Made by a program: the position numbers and the translations under genes. From positions 930,001 to 994,000 of the forward strand of contig NZ_FNVB01000002.1 of the NCBI RefSeq assembly GCF_900108315.1: 64,000 nucleotides of DNA, read 5' to 3'. The DNA comes from Saccharopolyspora kobensis. Lineage in GTDB: Bacteria; Actinomycetota; Actinomycetes; Mycobacteriales; Pseudonocardiaceae. A model generated the notes under the pieces. It saw only the letters and a list, made by a program, of their open reading frames with translations, was not told the origin of the DNA and made no database searches. Shown one piece after another: positions 1 to 8,711 of this stretch (position 1 is its first letter; the number at the start of each line of letters is the position of its first letter).

Positions 1-883
1 AGCCGTCGCCCGAGGCGTGGCCGATGAAGCCGCGGCCCGGGTTCCGCTCCCCCGCGTCCAAGTTGTGGACGGCGTCGACCCGGGTGCCGTCCGGCTGGAG
101 CAGGTACGAGTGCGCGATGTGCTCGTCGGTGAGCCACTGCTCCCTGGTGTAGAACGCCGAACCGGTCATGCCGCAGCGGCCGAATACGTGCTCGTGCACG
201 TAGTCCCAGAACGTCGTGCCGGTCACGGCCTCCACGATCTGCGCGGCGATCGCCAGAGCGGCACCGCCGCCGGGGCGGTGGCTGTTGTCGCCCGAGCCGG
301 GAACCGCCACCAGCTCGGCCTGCCGGGTCCACTGCTCGTGGTACTCGTGCACCTCCGCCTTGCTGTGGAAGACCCGTCGCCAGTCCGGCATCGGGGCGTC
401 CAGCCCGGAGAGCGGCGTGAGCAGGTGGTGGACGGTCACCTGCTCGGCGATCTCGCGGGCGAAACCCGACAGATAGGTGCCGACCACGTCCGACAGCGAC
501 ACCTCGCCCTGCTGCACCAGCTGCAGGACGGCCACCGACAGGAACGGCTGGCTCGCCGATGAGAGGTTGACCGCGACGTCCTCGTGGTTGCGGATCCCCT
601 TCGCCTCGTCGGCCATGCCGTAGCTGCGCGAAAGCACCGTCCGGCCCCGGTGCGACAGCAGCACCACGCCGGAGAACTTGTCCGCCGCGGCCAGCTCCGC
701 CACGTACCGGTCGTAGGCCCCGCCGGGCTGGGTGTCCGGCGGGATCCGGTCGCGCCACGACGGCTCGGGCGCGGCGGAGGCTGCGCGGCCGAGCCCGGCG
801 CCGAGCAGCGGCGCGGCGGCCACCAACCCGCCCCACCCGAGCAGCCGCCGCCGGTCGACACCACGTGCGGAATCCGAGTACAC
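1..883 (-). CDS. Tat-exported serine-hydrolase (class C beta-lactamase fold) protein, C-terminus outside window
   Basis: Partial gene running off the left edge. The first residues carry a twin-arginine signal (DRRRLLGWGG, then a hydrophobic run ending in AASAA). The body matches the beta-lactamase/D-aminopeptidase family. The position of the catalytic SxxK reads S109-A-S-Q112, so the lysine is Gln, and the YxN position reads G198-D-N, so the tyrosine is Gly. Both are needed for acyl-enzyme chemistry, so this copy is probably inactive or works differently. The GTG at 883 is chosen because AGGA lies 8 bases upstream; a GTG at 889 is too close to it. Confidence 0.75.
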   Translation of the reverse strand, partial: MYSDSARGVDRRRLLGWGGLVAAAPLLGAGLGRAASAAPEPSWRDRIPPDTQPGGAYDRYVAELAAADKFSGVVLLSHRGRTVLSRSYGMADEAKGIRNHEDVAVNLSSASQPFLSVAVLQLVQQGEVSLSDVVGTYLSGFAREIAEQVTVHHLLTPLSGLDAPMPDWRRVFHSKAEVHEYHEQWTRQAELVAVPGSGDNSHRPGGGAALAIAAQIVEAVTGTTFWDYVHEHVFGRCGMTGSAFYTREQWLTDEHIAHSYLLQPDGTRVDAVHNLDAGERNPGRGFIGHASGDG

Positions 884-1031
884 GATCACAGTCCTTCCTC
901 GATCGGCGAAACCGCGCGCCACTCCTGTGCGGCGGTACACGTCTCCACCGAAGACGTAGGACTGTTGCCGTGGCGTATGCGATTTTCGATATGCCCGCGA
1001 TACACCCGACCACGCCTCGGCCTCCGCTGAG

Positions 1032-1592
1032 TCAGCGGGCGAGCTTCAGCGCCCTGGCGTAGCGGTTGATCGGCGGGAGCCAGCAGAAGATCAGCGTCAG
1101 CAGGCCGCAGGGCCAGGCGGCCACGAGCAGGCCGCCGACGACGTCCGATCCCATGGCGGAGGTGCCGATCGCGGCGAAGTGCACGATGAAGGCGAGCACC
1201 GAGAACACGGTGAGCAGCACTCGGGCCCAGATCATTCGGGCGAAGACCGTCCACACCAGCAGCAGGACGCCGAAGCCGATCTCGATGCCCGCCCAGGTGG
1301 CCATGGCGCCCTGGAAGTCGGCGACGAAGCCTTCCCACTGGCCGGTGCTGCGCATCAGCTCGACGAACGAGTCCTCGCTGAGGCCCGCTTCGTCCATCAG
1401 GGCGGGCTCGATGCGGTTGATGTTGTTGACCAGCTCCTCCTCGGCCAGCCGGCGGCCGCCGGCGAAGTTCAGGATCCCGGCGACGATCGGCAGCAGTCCG
1501 GACAGCCCGGCGAAGAACTGCAGGACGATCAGCACCACCGGGCGCTTCGGCGCCTGCATGGGTGCAGGCGCGGCGACGGGTGCGTAGGTCAT
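1032..1592 (-). CDS. Small four-helix membrane protein of unknown function
   Basis: 186 residues beginning with a Pro/Ala-rich stretch, then about four hydrophobic segments (near residues 18-45, 100-120, 125-145 and 150-175). The soluble loop at residues 48-90 is rich in Glu and Asp. I do not recognise the family beyond a DoxX-like or general integral membrane protein. It stands alone, with its stop near the start of the serine-hydrolase-like gene and a 470-base gap upstream. Confidence 0.6.
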   Translation of the reverse strand: MTYAPVAAPAPMQAPKRPVVLIVLQFFAGLSGLLPIVAGILNFAGGRRLAEEELVNNINRIEPALMDEAGLSEDSFVELMRSTGQWEGFVADFQGAMATWAGIEIGFGVLLLVWTVFARMIWARVLLTVFSVLAFIVHFAAIGTSAMGSDVVGGLLVAAWPCGLLTLIFCWLPPINRYARALKLAR

Positions 1593-1986
1593 GTCGGTGT
1601 GTCTCCTCTTGGGTGTGGTGCCAGGCCACCGCCCGATGCGCCGGGGAGCCGGTTCCGGCTTTCGGGGCGGCAGTTGCTCAGCTGCGGCCCACCCCGTTCC
1701 GGTTCAGCGTGCCTGCCAAGCGTTACCCGCTCGATATCGACGTCGCCTCCGAAAACCCTTTATCGGCAAAAGGAATCCGGAGATCAGCCGTACTGTCGTC
1801 GAGATCAGCCACGTTCGTCCACAGTGGTCCGATATGGGCGGCGTGTGGGCAGTTCGCCGGAGCACGCGGCCGAGGAACCCCCTCACCGCGATGCGCTCAG
1901 CGCGGGCTCAGACCAGGCGGCGCGGGCATCCCGAGCCGTGATTGACACCGCACCGGAGCGGGTGGCACTATCGCCGCCACACAGCT

Positions 1987-2000
1987 TGGAAACGTTTTCA
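1987..2000. promoter_or_regulatory. LacI-family operator, distal copy
   Basis: TGGAAACGTTTTCA, a near-perfect dyad centred on a CG step, the form recognised by LacI/GalR regulators. The centre-to-centre distance to the second copy is 33 bp, about three helical turns, so two dimers could sit on the same face. Confidence 0.75.
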
Positions 2001-2019
2001 GTTCTCCTCGGATCCGGGC

Positions 2020-2033
2020 TGGAAACGTTTCCG
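2020..2033. promoter_or_regulatory. LacI-family operator, proximal copy
   Basis: TGGAAACGTTTCCG lies 30 bases before the LacI start codon, with the core GGAAACGTTTCC a perfect dyad. It is likely the autoregulatory site of the downstream operon. Confidence 0.8.
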
Positions 2034-2063
2034 CGGTCCGGCCGCGAACGACATGGAGGGACG

Positions 2064-3083
2064 ATGACGTCGACACGGGCCACGCTCTTGCAGGTGGCCG
2101 AGCGTGCGGGGGTTTCGCTGGCGTCCACCTCCCGCGCCCTCCACGGGACCGGCGCGAGCAAGGCGATGGTCGAGCGGGTCCGGGCGGCGGCCGCCGAGCT
2201 CGGCTACAGCGTGGACGCGATCGGGCGGTCGCTGCGCATGAAGAAGACCTTCCAGATCGCCTTCGCCATCGCCGACATCGGCAACCCGGTCTACGTGGAG
2301 ATGATGCGCGGCATCCACGAGGTGCTCGCCCCGCACGGCTTCCGGGTCGTGGTCATGACCACCGGTGACACCGCCGACTCCGCCGCCGATCTGGTGCGCA
2401 GCCTCAACAGCGGCTTCGTCGACGGGATGATCCTCGTGCCGCTGCGAACCGACGACCGGTTGATCGCGGAGATCCAGCAGGCCCCGGTACCCGTCGTGGT
2501 CATCGGGCGCGCGATGAGCGACCACGGCGTCAGCTCCGTCTCCACCGACTCCGCGGCCGGCATCGGCGCGGCCGTCGAGCACGTGCGCTCCTGCGGCCGC
2601 CGGCGCATCGGCTTCCTCAACGGCCCGCTCGACACCACACCGGGCACCGCCCGGCAACGCGGCTTCGACGCGGCGGCCGGCGGGTTCGAGCACGTCGAGA
2701 CCGAGATCGCCGACGACTTCACCGTCAGCGCCGGACTGGCCGCCGCTCGGCGGCTCTTCGCCCGCGCGTCCGGCCCCGCGGAGCAGCTCGACGCCGTCGT
2801 GGCGGCGAACGATCTGCTCGCCATCGGGGCGATCCGGGCCGCGCGCGAGTTCGGGCTGGCGGTGCCCGGCGACGTGGCCATGACCGGCATGGACGACACC
2901 GAGCTCGGCCGCGTGTTCCTGCCGAGCCTGACGAGCGTGTCGCTGGGCTCCACCGAGCGCGGGCGCGCGGCGGCCGAGCTCGTGCTCGGCCTCACCGACG
3001 ATCCCGGCCAGCCCGCGCGGCAGGTCGCCGTGGGACCCGAGCTGATCGTGCGCGAGTCCACAGCGGACGGACCGGCGTCATGA
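2064..3083 (+). CDS. LacI-family transcriptional regulator
   Basis: 339 residues. The N-terminal helix-turn-helix (LLQVAERAGVSLASTSRAL, then the hinge helix through GRSLR) is typical of LacI/PurR regulators, followed by a periplasmic-binding-protein-like sensor from about residue 60 (FQIAFAIADIGNPVYVEMMRG). The ligand is probably the sugar or glycoside imported by the adjacent ABC system. The start is ATG 2064 after GGAGGG; a longer upstream reading has no family support. The stop overlaps the next gene by ATGA. The two GGAAACGTTTCC-like sites just upstream are its probable targets, which makes it the operon's first gene and autoregulated. Confidence 0.92.
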   Translation: MTSTRATLLQVAERAGVSLASTSRALHGTGASKAMVERVRAAAAELGYSVDAIGRSLRMKKTFQIAFAIADIGNPVYVEMMRGIHEVLAPHGFRVVVMTTGDTADSAADLVRSLNSGFVDGMILVPLRTDDRLIAEIQQAPVPVVVIGRAMSDHGVSSVSTDSAAGIGAAVEHVRSCGRRRIGFLNGPLDTTPGTARQRGFDAAAGGFEHVETEIADDFTVSAGLAAARRLFARASGPAEQLDAVVAANDLLAIGAIRAAREFGLAVPGDVAMTGMDDTELGRVFLPSLTSVSLGSTERGRAAAELVLGLTDDPGQPARQVAVGPELIVRESTADGPAS

Positions 3084-3979
3084 CCACTCCCATGGTGCGC
3101 GCCCGGCGGCGCGAGGTCGCCGCGCTGGTCATGCCGTCGCTGATCCCGATCCTGGTGCTCAGCATCGCGCCGCTGGTGGTCGGGATCGCGCTCGCCTTCA
3201 CCGACGCGCGGCTGGTTCGCAAGCCCGACTACGACGTGGTGGGGCTGGACAACTTCGCGCGCCTGGCGGGCAACTCGCTGTTCTGGGATTCGCTGCGGAT
3301 CGGCCTGATCTGGACGGTCAGCGTCACGCTGCTCCAGCTCGTGGCCGCCATGGGCCTGGCGCTGCTGCTCAACTCGGGCCTGCGCCTGCAGGGCCTCACC
3401 CGGGTGCTCGCGCTCGTCCCGTGGGCGATGCCGCCGGTGGTCGTGGCGATCATGTGGCAGATGATCTACTCGGCCAACGGTGGCCCGCTCAACGCGTTCC
3501 TCGGCGGCATCGGCCTGCCCGGCGACATCAACTGGCTCGGGGACTTCTCCACCGCACTGCCCGCCGTGATCGTCGTCGGCGTGTGGGTCGGGATGCCGCA
3601 GACGACCATCACGCTGCTGGCCGGCCTGCAGCAGATCCCCGCCGACCTGCACGAGGCCGCCGCCGTGGACGGCGCCGGGGCCTGGCGCCGGTTCACCTCC
3701 GTGACCTGGCCGAGCCTGCGCCCGATCGTCACCTCGATCACGTCGCTGAACTTCATCTGGAACTTCAACTCGTTCGCCCTGGTCTACGTGCTCACCGAGG
3801 GCGGCCCGGGCGGGCGGACGATGGTCCCGGTGCTCTTCGTCTACCTGGAAGCGTTCAAGAACCGCAACCTCGGTTACGCCGCCGCGATGGGCGTCGTGCT
3901 CGTCATCGTCATCGTGGCCGTGCTCGCCCTGTACCTGCGGTCGCAGTTCCGCCACGACCGCACCGAGAAAGCGCGGTGA
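3080..3979 (+). CDS. Sugar ABC transporter permease (MalF/UgpA type)
   Basis: 299 residues with six membrane segments. The cytoplasmic EAA loop (EAAAVDGAGAWRRF, near residue 194) contacts the ATPase. It belongs to the carbohydrate-uptake family CUT1. Its ATG overlaps the regulator stop and the second permease begins 4 bases after its stop, so the two permeases are probably made in equal amounts. No ABC ATPase lies in the operon; actinomycete CUT1 importers often share a remote MsiK-type ATPase. Confidence 0.92.
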   Translation: MTTPMVRARRREVAALVMPSLIPILVLSIAPLVVGIALAFTDARLVRKPDYDVVGLDNFARLAGNSLFWDSLRIGLIWTVSVTLLQLVAAMGLALLLNSGLRLQGLTRVLALVPWAMPPVVVAIMWQMIYSANGGPLNAFLGGIGLPGDINWLGDFSTALPAVIVVGVWVGMPQTTITLLAGLQQIPADLHEAAAVDGAGAWRRFTSVTWPSLRPIVTSITSLNFIWNFNSFALVYVLTEGGPGGRTMVPVLFVYLEAFKNRNLGYAAAMGVVLVIVIVAVLALYLRSQFRHDRTEKAR

Positions 3980-3982
3980 GCC

Positions 3983-4810
3983 ATGCGTCCCCTGATCCGC
4001 CCCGCCCAGTACGCGGCGCTCGCCGCCTACCTGCTGTTCCTCGGGTTCCCGCTGCTGTGGCTGATCTCGGCCTCGGTGAAGTCCTCCGCTGAGCTCAACT
4101 CGCTGTCGGTGAGCCTGCTGCCGCAGCAGTGGCACTGGGAGAACTACTCGCAGGCGCTCGACCGGCAGGGCCTCATCCGCTCCGCGTGGAACAGCCTCGT
4201 CGTGGCGCTGGCGTCGACCGCGCTGGTGGTCCTGATCGCGCTGCCCGCGTCGTACGTGCTCGCCCGGGTGAAGGGCAAGGTCCGGATGGCGGGCGTGACC
4301 TGGATCCTGGTGAGCCAGGTGTTCCCGGTCGTCCTCGTGGTCCTGCCGCTGTTCCTCGTGCTGCGGACGTTCGGGCTGACCGACAGCCTGGTCGGGCTGG
4401 TGCTCGTGCACACGACCTACATGCTGCCGTTCGCGCTGTGGATGCTGCAGGGCTACGTCGCGTCGGTGCCGGTCGAGCTCGAAGAGGCCGGGTCGATGGA
4501 CGGCGCGAGCCGGTTCACCGTGCTCCGCGCGATCGTGTTCCCGCTGCTGACACCGGGCATCGTCGCGACGGCGATGTTCAGCTTCGTGGCCTCGTGGAAC
4601 GAGTTCTTCTTCGCCCTCGTCCTGCTGCAGTCACCGGAGAACTACACGCTGCCGATCACGCTGAAGATGTTCATCGGCGGCGAGGGCAAGGTCGCGCTCG
4701 GGCCGCTCGCCGCGGGAGCGGTGCTCGCGGCGATCCCCAGCATCGTCTTCTTCACCCTCCTGCGCCGCAGGCTCACCAGTGGGCTCATGGCGGGGGCGGT
4801 GAAGGGATGA
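3983..4810 (+). CDS. Sugar ABC transporter permease (MalG/UgpE type)
   Basis: 275 residues, six membrane segments and the EAA loop (ELEEAGSMDGASRF, near residue 163). It is the second half of the CUT1 channel, pairing with the upstream permease. The start ATG follows GTGAGCC at the end of the previous gene. The stop region overlaps a possible ATG (4807) in the frame of the binding protein. Confidence 0.92.
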   Translation: MRPLIRPAQYAALAAYLLFLGFPLLWLISASVKSSAELNSLSVSLLPQQWHWENYSQALDRQGLIRSAWNSLVVALASTALVVLIALPASYVLARVKGKVRMAGVTWILVSQVFPVVLVVLPLFLVLRTFGLTDSLVGLVLVHTTYMLPFALWMLQGYVASVPVELEEAGSMDGASRFTVLRAIVFPLLTPGIVATAMFSFVASWNEFFFALVLLQSPENYTLPITLKMFIGGEGKVALGPLAAGAVLAAIPSIVFFTLLRRRLTSGLMAGAVKG

Positions 4811-4842
4811 GTTTCACCCGCACCAGCCGTGAAAGGTGGACA

Positions 4843-6108
4843 ATGAGGTCCAGACGCACGTCAATCGGCTCCTGCCTGCTGACCGCGAGCCTGCTGCTGA
4901 CCGCTTGCGGCGGCGGCGAGTCGGGGCCGGTCACCCTGACCTTCCAGTCCCTGTCCGACCAGCCGGCCGCGATCGAAGCGACGAACAAGATCGTCGAGGC
5001 CTGGAACCAGCAGCACCCCGACACCCGGGTGGAGGTCGTGCCCGCGGGCTGGGACGGGGTCTACGACAAGCTGATCACGCAGTTCAACTCGGGCAGCGCA
5101 CCCGACATCGTGCACTACGAGGCGGCCGGGATCGTGCCGTTCGCCAAGGACGGCTACCTCGCCGACCTCACCCCGCACCTGTCGGAGGAGAAGCGCGCGG
5201 ACATCCCGAAGGGCGTGCTCGACTCCGTCACCGCCGACGGCAAGGTGATCGGCTACCCGACCGAGCTGCAGTCCTACGTGGTCTTCGCGAACAGGACGCT
5301 GCTCCAGCAGGCCGGCGTCGAGATCCCCACCGGCCCGACGATGTCGTGGGACCAGCTGCGGCAGATCGCCAAGGCCACCACCAAGGACGGCGCCTACGGC
5401 CTCGGCTGGGGCCTGTCGAGCCCGACGGCGGCGTTCGTCGCGCTGGCGCCCGGCTTCGGCGGGCAGTACTTCCAGGGCACCGGTGAGGCCACGACCGCCC
5501 AGATCGGCCAGGGCGAGATGGCGCTGCCCGAGCTCGTCGGCCAGATGGCCTTCCAGGACAAGTCGATCCTGCCGGTCACCCTCACGCAGTCCGGCGCCAA
5601 GGCGCTCGCGCCGTTCTACGCGGGCCAGGTCGCCATGACGGTGCAGGGCTCGTTCCAGGCGGCGAACATCGCGAAGGACGCCCCTCCCGGTCTCGACTGG
5701 ATCGTGCTGCCGCCGCTGGCGGGACCGGCCGGGCCCGCGCAGGCGGCCAACCCGCAGACGCTGTCGGTGAACGTCGACTCCGAGCACGTCGAGCAGGCCG
5801 CCGAGTTCATCGAGTTCTTCACCAGCACCGAGAACCTGGTGGCGCTCAACGAGGCGGACGCGCTGATCCCGCCGACCACCTCGGCGCGCGAGGCGCTGGC
5901 CGAGAAGCTCGGCTCGCAGAACGGCTGGGACGCCATCCTGGCCACCGGTGAGCACCTGACCTCGGCGCCGTACCTGTTCGTCGACAAGTACGCGCAGTGG
6001 AAGGACACCGTCGCCACACCGGCCTACCAGCGGTTCCTCGCGCAGCAGACCGACGCCGCCGGGCTGGCCAAGGAGCTCACCGACGGCTGGCAGAACATCA
6101 CGCGCTAG
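4843..6108 (+). CDS. Sugar ABC transporter substrate-binding lipoprotein
   Basis: 421 residues. A lipoprotein signal peptide ends in the lipobox LLTAC, so the protein is anchored outside the membrane by its Cys. The mature part is a family-1 solute-binding protein (VTLTFQSLSDQPAAIEATNKIVEAWNQQHPDT near the start of the mature chain, WDGVYDKLITQFNSG later). ATG 4843 is chosen because it gives a standard signal peptide and follows GAAAGGTGG; an in-frame ATG at 4807 would add 12 residues. It precedes a strong hairpin at 6120. Confidence 0.93.
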   Translation: MRSRRTSIGSCLLTASLLLTACGGGESGPVTLTFQSLSDQPAAIEATNKIVEAWNQQHPDTRVEVVPAGWDGVYDKLITQFNSGSAPDIVHYEAAGIVPFAKDGYLADLTPHLSEEKRADIPKGVLDSVTADGKVIGYPTELQSYVVFANRTLLQQAGVEIPTGPTMSWDQLRQIAKATTKDGAYGLGWGLSSPTAAFVALAPGFGGQYFQGTGEATTAQIGQGEMALPELVGQMAFQDKSILPVTLTQSGAKALAPFYAGQVAMTVQGSFQAANIAKDAPPGLDWIVLPPLAGPAGPAQAANPQTLSVNVDSEHVEQAAEFIEFFTSTENLVALNEADALIPPTTSAREALAEKLGSQNGWDAILATGEHLTSAPYLFVDKYAQWKDTVATPAYQRFLAQQTDAAGLAKELTDGWQNITR

Positions 6109-6119
6109 CACTCGCACGC

Positions 6120-6147
6120 GGACCGGCGGCAGCACCGCCGCCGGTCC
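6120..6147 (+). terminator. Intercistronic GC hairpin after the binding-protein gene
   Basis: An 11-bp perfect stem (GGACCGGCGGC with GCCGCCGGTCC) around a 6-base loop, with no T run. It lies in the only sizeable gap of the operon, so it may be a partial terminator or an mRNA-stabilising end that keeps the importer part above the enzyme part. Confidence 0.6.
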
Positions 6148-6207
6148 ACTTCGGACAACCGAGCGCGGGCGAGCGGCCCGCGCGGGACGAGGAAGGGACC
6201 GGATCCG

Positions 6208-7371
6208 GTGACCTGGCTGGAGGACCGCGCGGTCGCGGTGATCACCGGCGCGGCGGTGGGCGATGCCCTCGGCGGCGCTACGGAGGGGTGGACGCCGGAG
6301 CAGATCGAGGAACGGCACGGCGGCCGGGTGACCGGCATCGTCGGCCCGTGGTACCCGAACTGGCGCGACGCGCGCCCCATCGCCCCGTACCACAAGGGCG
6401 ACGGGCACATCACCGACGACACCCTGATGACCTGCGCGCTCGTCGAGGTGTACGCCAAGCGCCGCGCCCACCTCGACGCCTACGCGATGGCCGAGGACCT
6501 CGTCCCGCTGATGATCGGCGAGCCCCGGTGGGTGCCCGAGCTGGAGGCCTCCGCGCTGCTGCTGCAGCGGGTCTTCCTCGCGGAGAAGTGGATCGTCACC
6601 AAGCTCCACTACGGACACGCCGATCCGCGCGAGGCGGGCGCGGGCAACGTCGTCAACTGCGGTGCCGCGATGTACATCGCGCCGGTCGGGATCGCCAACG
6701 CCGGTGACCCGCGCGGTGCGTACGCCGAGGCGATCGACCTCACCGGCGCGCACCAGTCGAGCTACGGCCGGGAAGCCGCCGGAGTGCTGGCCGCGATGGT
6801 GGCTGCCTCGGTCGCACCCGGTGCCGGACTCGACGACGTGGTCGAAGCGGCTCTCTCGGTCGCGCACGACGGGACGGCCGCTGCTCTGCGCGCCGTCGTA
6901 GACGCGTTCTCGGATTCCACCCCGCCGACCGACGACGAGCAGGAACGCGCGCTCGCGCGCCGCGTCCGCGAGGTCGTCGCCCCGTTCGACTCGGTGGGAC
7001 CGCACTACCGGCAGATGTCGATGGACGCCCGGCGACCGTCCCGGACGAAGTCGATCGAGGAGCTGCCCGCCGCGCTCGGGCTCGTGCTCGGCCACCGGGG
7101 CGACTACCGCGGCTCGGTGCTGGCCTCGGTCAACTACGGCCGCGACGCCGACTCGATCGCCTCGATGGCGGGCGCCATCTGCGCGGGCCTCGGCGGCACC
7201 GCCGTCGTGCCCGCGGAGTGGGTGGACGCGATCGACGAGGCCAGTCGCACGGATCTGCGCGCGACCGGGCGGCTGATGGCTTCGGCCGCGACCGACATCC
7301 TCCGCGCCGACCGGGAACGAGCGCTCGCGCGCGTGGCCGGCATCGGTGCCGCGATCGGAGAAGAGGCATGA
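6208..7371 (+). CDS. ADP-ribosylglycohydrolase-fold enzyme, first copy
   Basis: 387 residues starting at GTG 6208 after GAGGAAGGG. The family's metal-binding motifs are visible: GDALGG near residue 16, ITDDTLM near residue 69 and the C-terminal YGRDADSIASMAG. These bind two Mg ions in ARH/DraG enzymes, which cut N- or O-glycosidic bonds to ribose. In a sugar-uptake operon the likely role is cleavage of a ribosyl or related glycoside rather than protein de-ADP-ribosylation, but the substrate is unknown. The stop overlaps the second copy by ATGA. Confidence 0.88.
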   Translation: MTWLEDRAVAVITGAAVGDALGGATEGWTPEQIEERHGGRVTGIVGPWYPNWRDARPIAPYHKGDGHITDDTLMTCALVEVYAKRRAHLDAYAMAEDLVPLMIGEPRWVPELEASALLLQRVFLAEKWIVTKLHYGHADPREAGAGNVVNCGAAMYIAPVGIANAGDPRGAYAEAIDLTGAHQSSYGREAAGVLAAMVAASVAPGAGLDDVVEAALSVAHDGTAAALRAVVDAFSDSTPPTDDEQERALARRVREVVAPFDSVGPHYRQMSMDARRPSRTKSIEELPAALGLVLGHRGDYRGSVLASVNYGRDADSIASMAGAICAGLGGTAVVPAEWVDAIDEASRTDLRATGRLMASAATDILRADRERALARVAGIGAAIGEEA

Positions 7372-8711
7372 GGCTCACCTGGGCGCAGCCGGAGGACCTG
7401 CTCGCCCACGAGCTGGTGCAGTCCGCGGCGGAGGGCAAGGACGTCACCGGGATCCGCGACCGGTGGGTCGCCGCCGGTGGCGACGCCGTTCCCGCGGTGA
7501 GCGGGGCCAGCGCCGACCCGGCCACGCCGTCGATGCGTTCGCTGGCACGCGCGCTGCTCGACGAGCTCGACGCCATCGCCGCCGCACCGGCACCGGATGA
7601 GCCCGACGACTGGGAGGCGATCCTCGCGCTGCTCCCGCCCGCACCGGACCTGCCCGGGCCGACGCGGGAACGGGCGCTCGGGGCGTGGACCGGTCGCGCG
7701 GCGGGCTGCCTGCTCGGCAAGCCGGTCGAGAAGATCCCGCGGCAGGGCATCGAGGAGATCCTGCGGGCGACCGGGCGCTGGCCGCTGACCCGGTACTTCA
7801 CCGCCGTCGGACTCCCCCGCGACGTCGCGCAGCGCTGGCCGTGGAACCGGCGCTCCGCGGGCACCTCGCTGGAGGAGAACATCGCCGGGATGCCCGAGGA
7901 CGACGACCTCAACTACCCGATGCTGGCGCTGGCCCTGCTCGAACGGCACGGCCGCGCGTTCACCACCGACGACGTCGCGCAGCTCTGGCTGGACAACCTC
8001 CCCGCCGGACGCGTGTTCACCGCGGAGCGCGCCGCCTACCGCAACATCCTCGACGCCCGGCCCGTGCCTGGGACGGCGACGCACCACAACCCCTTCCGCG
8101 AGTGGATCGGCGCGCTCATCCGCACCGACGTCTTCGGCTGGGTGACGCCGGGTGATGTGCGCGCAGCCGCGCGGCTGGCCTGGACCGACGCGCGGTTGAG
8201 CCACACGCGCAACGGTGTCTACGGGGCGATGTGGGCGGCCGCCCTCGCCTCCGCGGCGATGGTGTGCGATTCCGCGGAGGAAGTCCTGGACGCGGCGGAG
8301 GCGGTCGTCCCGCCGGACAGCCGCCTCGCCCGGGCGGTCCGGTTCGGCCGCGCGGTGGCGGCGGAGCCCGATGTGCGCACCGGGCTCGACCGCCTGCACG
8401 CGGAGTACGGGCACCTGCACTGGGTGCACGTGCTCAACAACGCGGCGGTCATCGCCTACGCGCTGGCCAAGGGCCGGGGCGAGTTCGGGCCGAGCGTGTC
8501 GCTCGCCGTGCTGGCGGGCTGGGACACCGACTCCGCGGCGGCGACGGTCGGCGGAGTCGTCGGAGCCCTGCGCGGCGTGGAGGGCATCGGCGAGCAGTGG
8601 ACCGCACCGCTCGACGGGCGCATCGCGACCTCGCTGCCCGGCGGCGAGCAGCGCATCGCCGACCTCGCTGAACGCACCGCCGCGCTCTCGACCGGAGGAA
8701 AGGCACGATGA
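7368..8711 (+). CDS. ADP-ribosylglycohydrolase-fold enzyme, second copy
   Basis: 447 residues. The first ~100 residues form a non-conserved leader (MRLTWAQPEDLLAHELVQ), then the ARH fold begins (AAGCLLGKPVEKIP). Motifs PEDDDLNYPML and WDTDSAAATVGG supply the metal-binding acids. It is only distantly similar to the first copy, so the two probably act on different bonds or form a mixed complex. Overlaps at both ends (ATGA) make it part of one translational chain. Confidence 0.87.
   Translation: MRLTWAQPEDLLAHELVQSAAEGKDVTGIRDRWVAAGGDAVPAVSGASADPATPSMRSLARALLDELDAIAAAPAPDEPDDWEAILALLPPAPDLPGPTRERALGAWTGRAAGCLLGKPVEKIPRQGIEEILRATGRWPLTRYFTAVGLPRDVAQRWPWNRRSAGTSLEENIAGMPEDDDLNYPMLALALLERHGRAFTTDDVAQLWLDNLPAGRVFTAERAAYRNILDARPVPGTATHHNPFREWIGALIRTDVFGWVTPGDVRAAARLAWTDARLSHTRNGVYGAMWAAALASAAMVCDSAEEVLDAAEAVVPPDSRLARAVRFGRAVAAEPDVRTGLDRLHAEYGHLHWVHVLNNAAVIAYALAKGRGEFGPSVSLAVLAGWDTDSAAATVGGVVGALRGVEGIGEQWTAPLDGRIATSLPGGEQRIADLAERTAALSTGGKAR

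Larger units (their letters stand above)
1593..2063. other. Intergenic region carrying the LacI-operon control sites
   Basis: Between the membrane-protein gene (leftward) and the LacI gene (rightward). The right end holds two palindromic LacI-type sites and a GGAGGG ribosome site at 2055. The rest shows no convincing gene in either strand. Confidence 0.6.

Noticed and set aside
1179..3083. Long open frame extending the LacI gene upstream by nearly 900 bases
   Set aside because: The extension crosses a gene on the other strand and the operators; the LacI helix-turn-helix starts at 2064 after a ribosome site.
2291..4411. 706-residue minus-strand frame
   Set aside because: High-GC shadow of LacI and permease genes; rich in Arg, Asp and His repeats without a family.
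4129..4842. Frame extending the binding protein upstream
   Set aside because: It is a shadow of the second permease; the lipoprotein signal begins at 4843.
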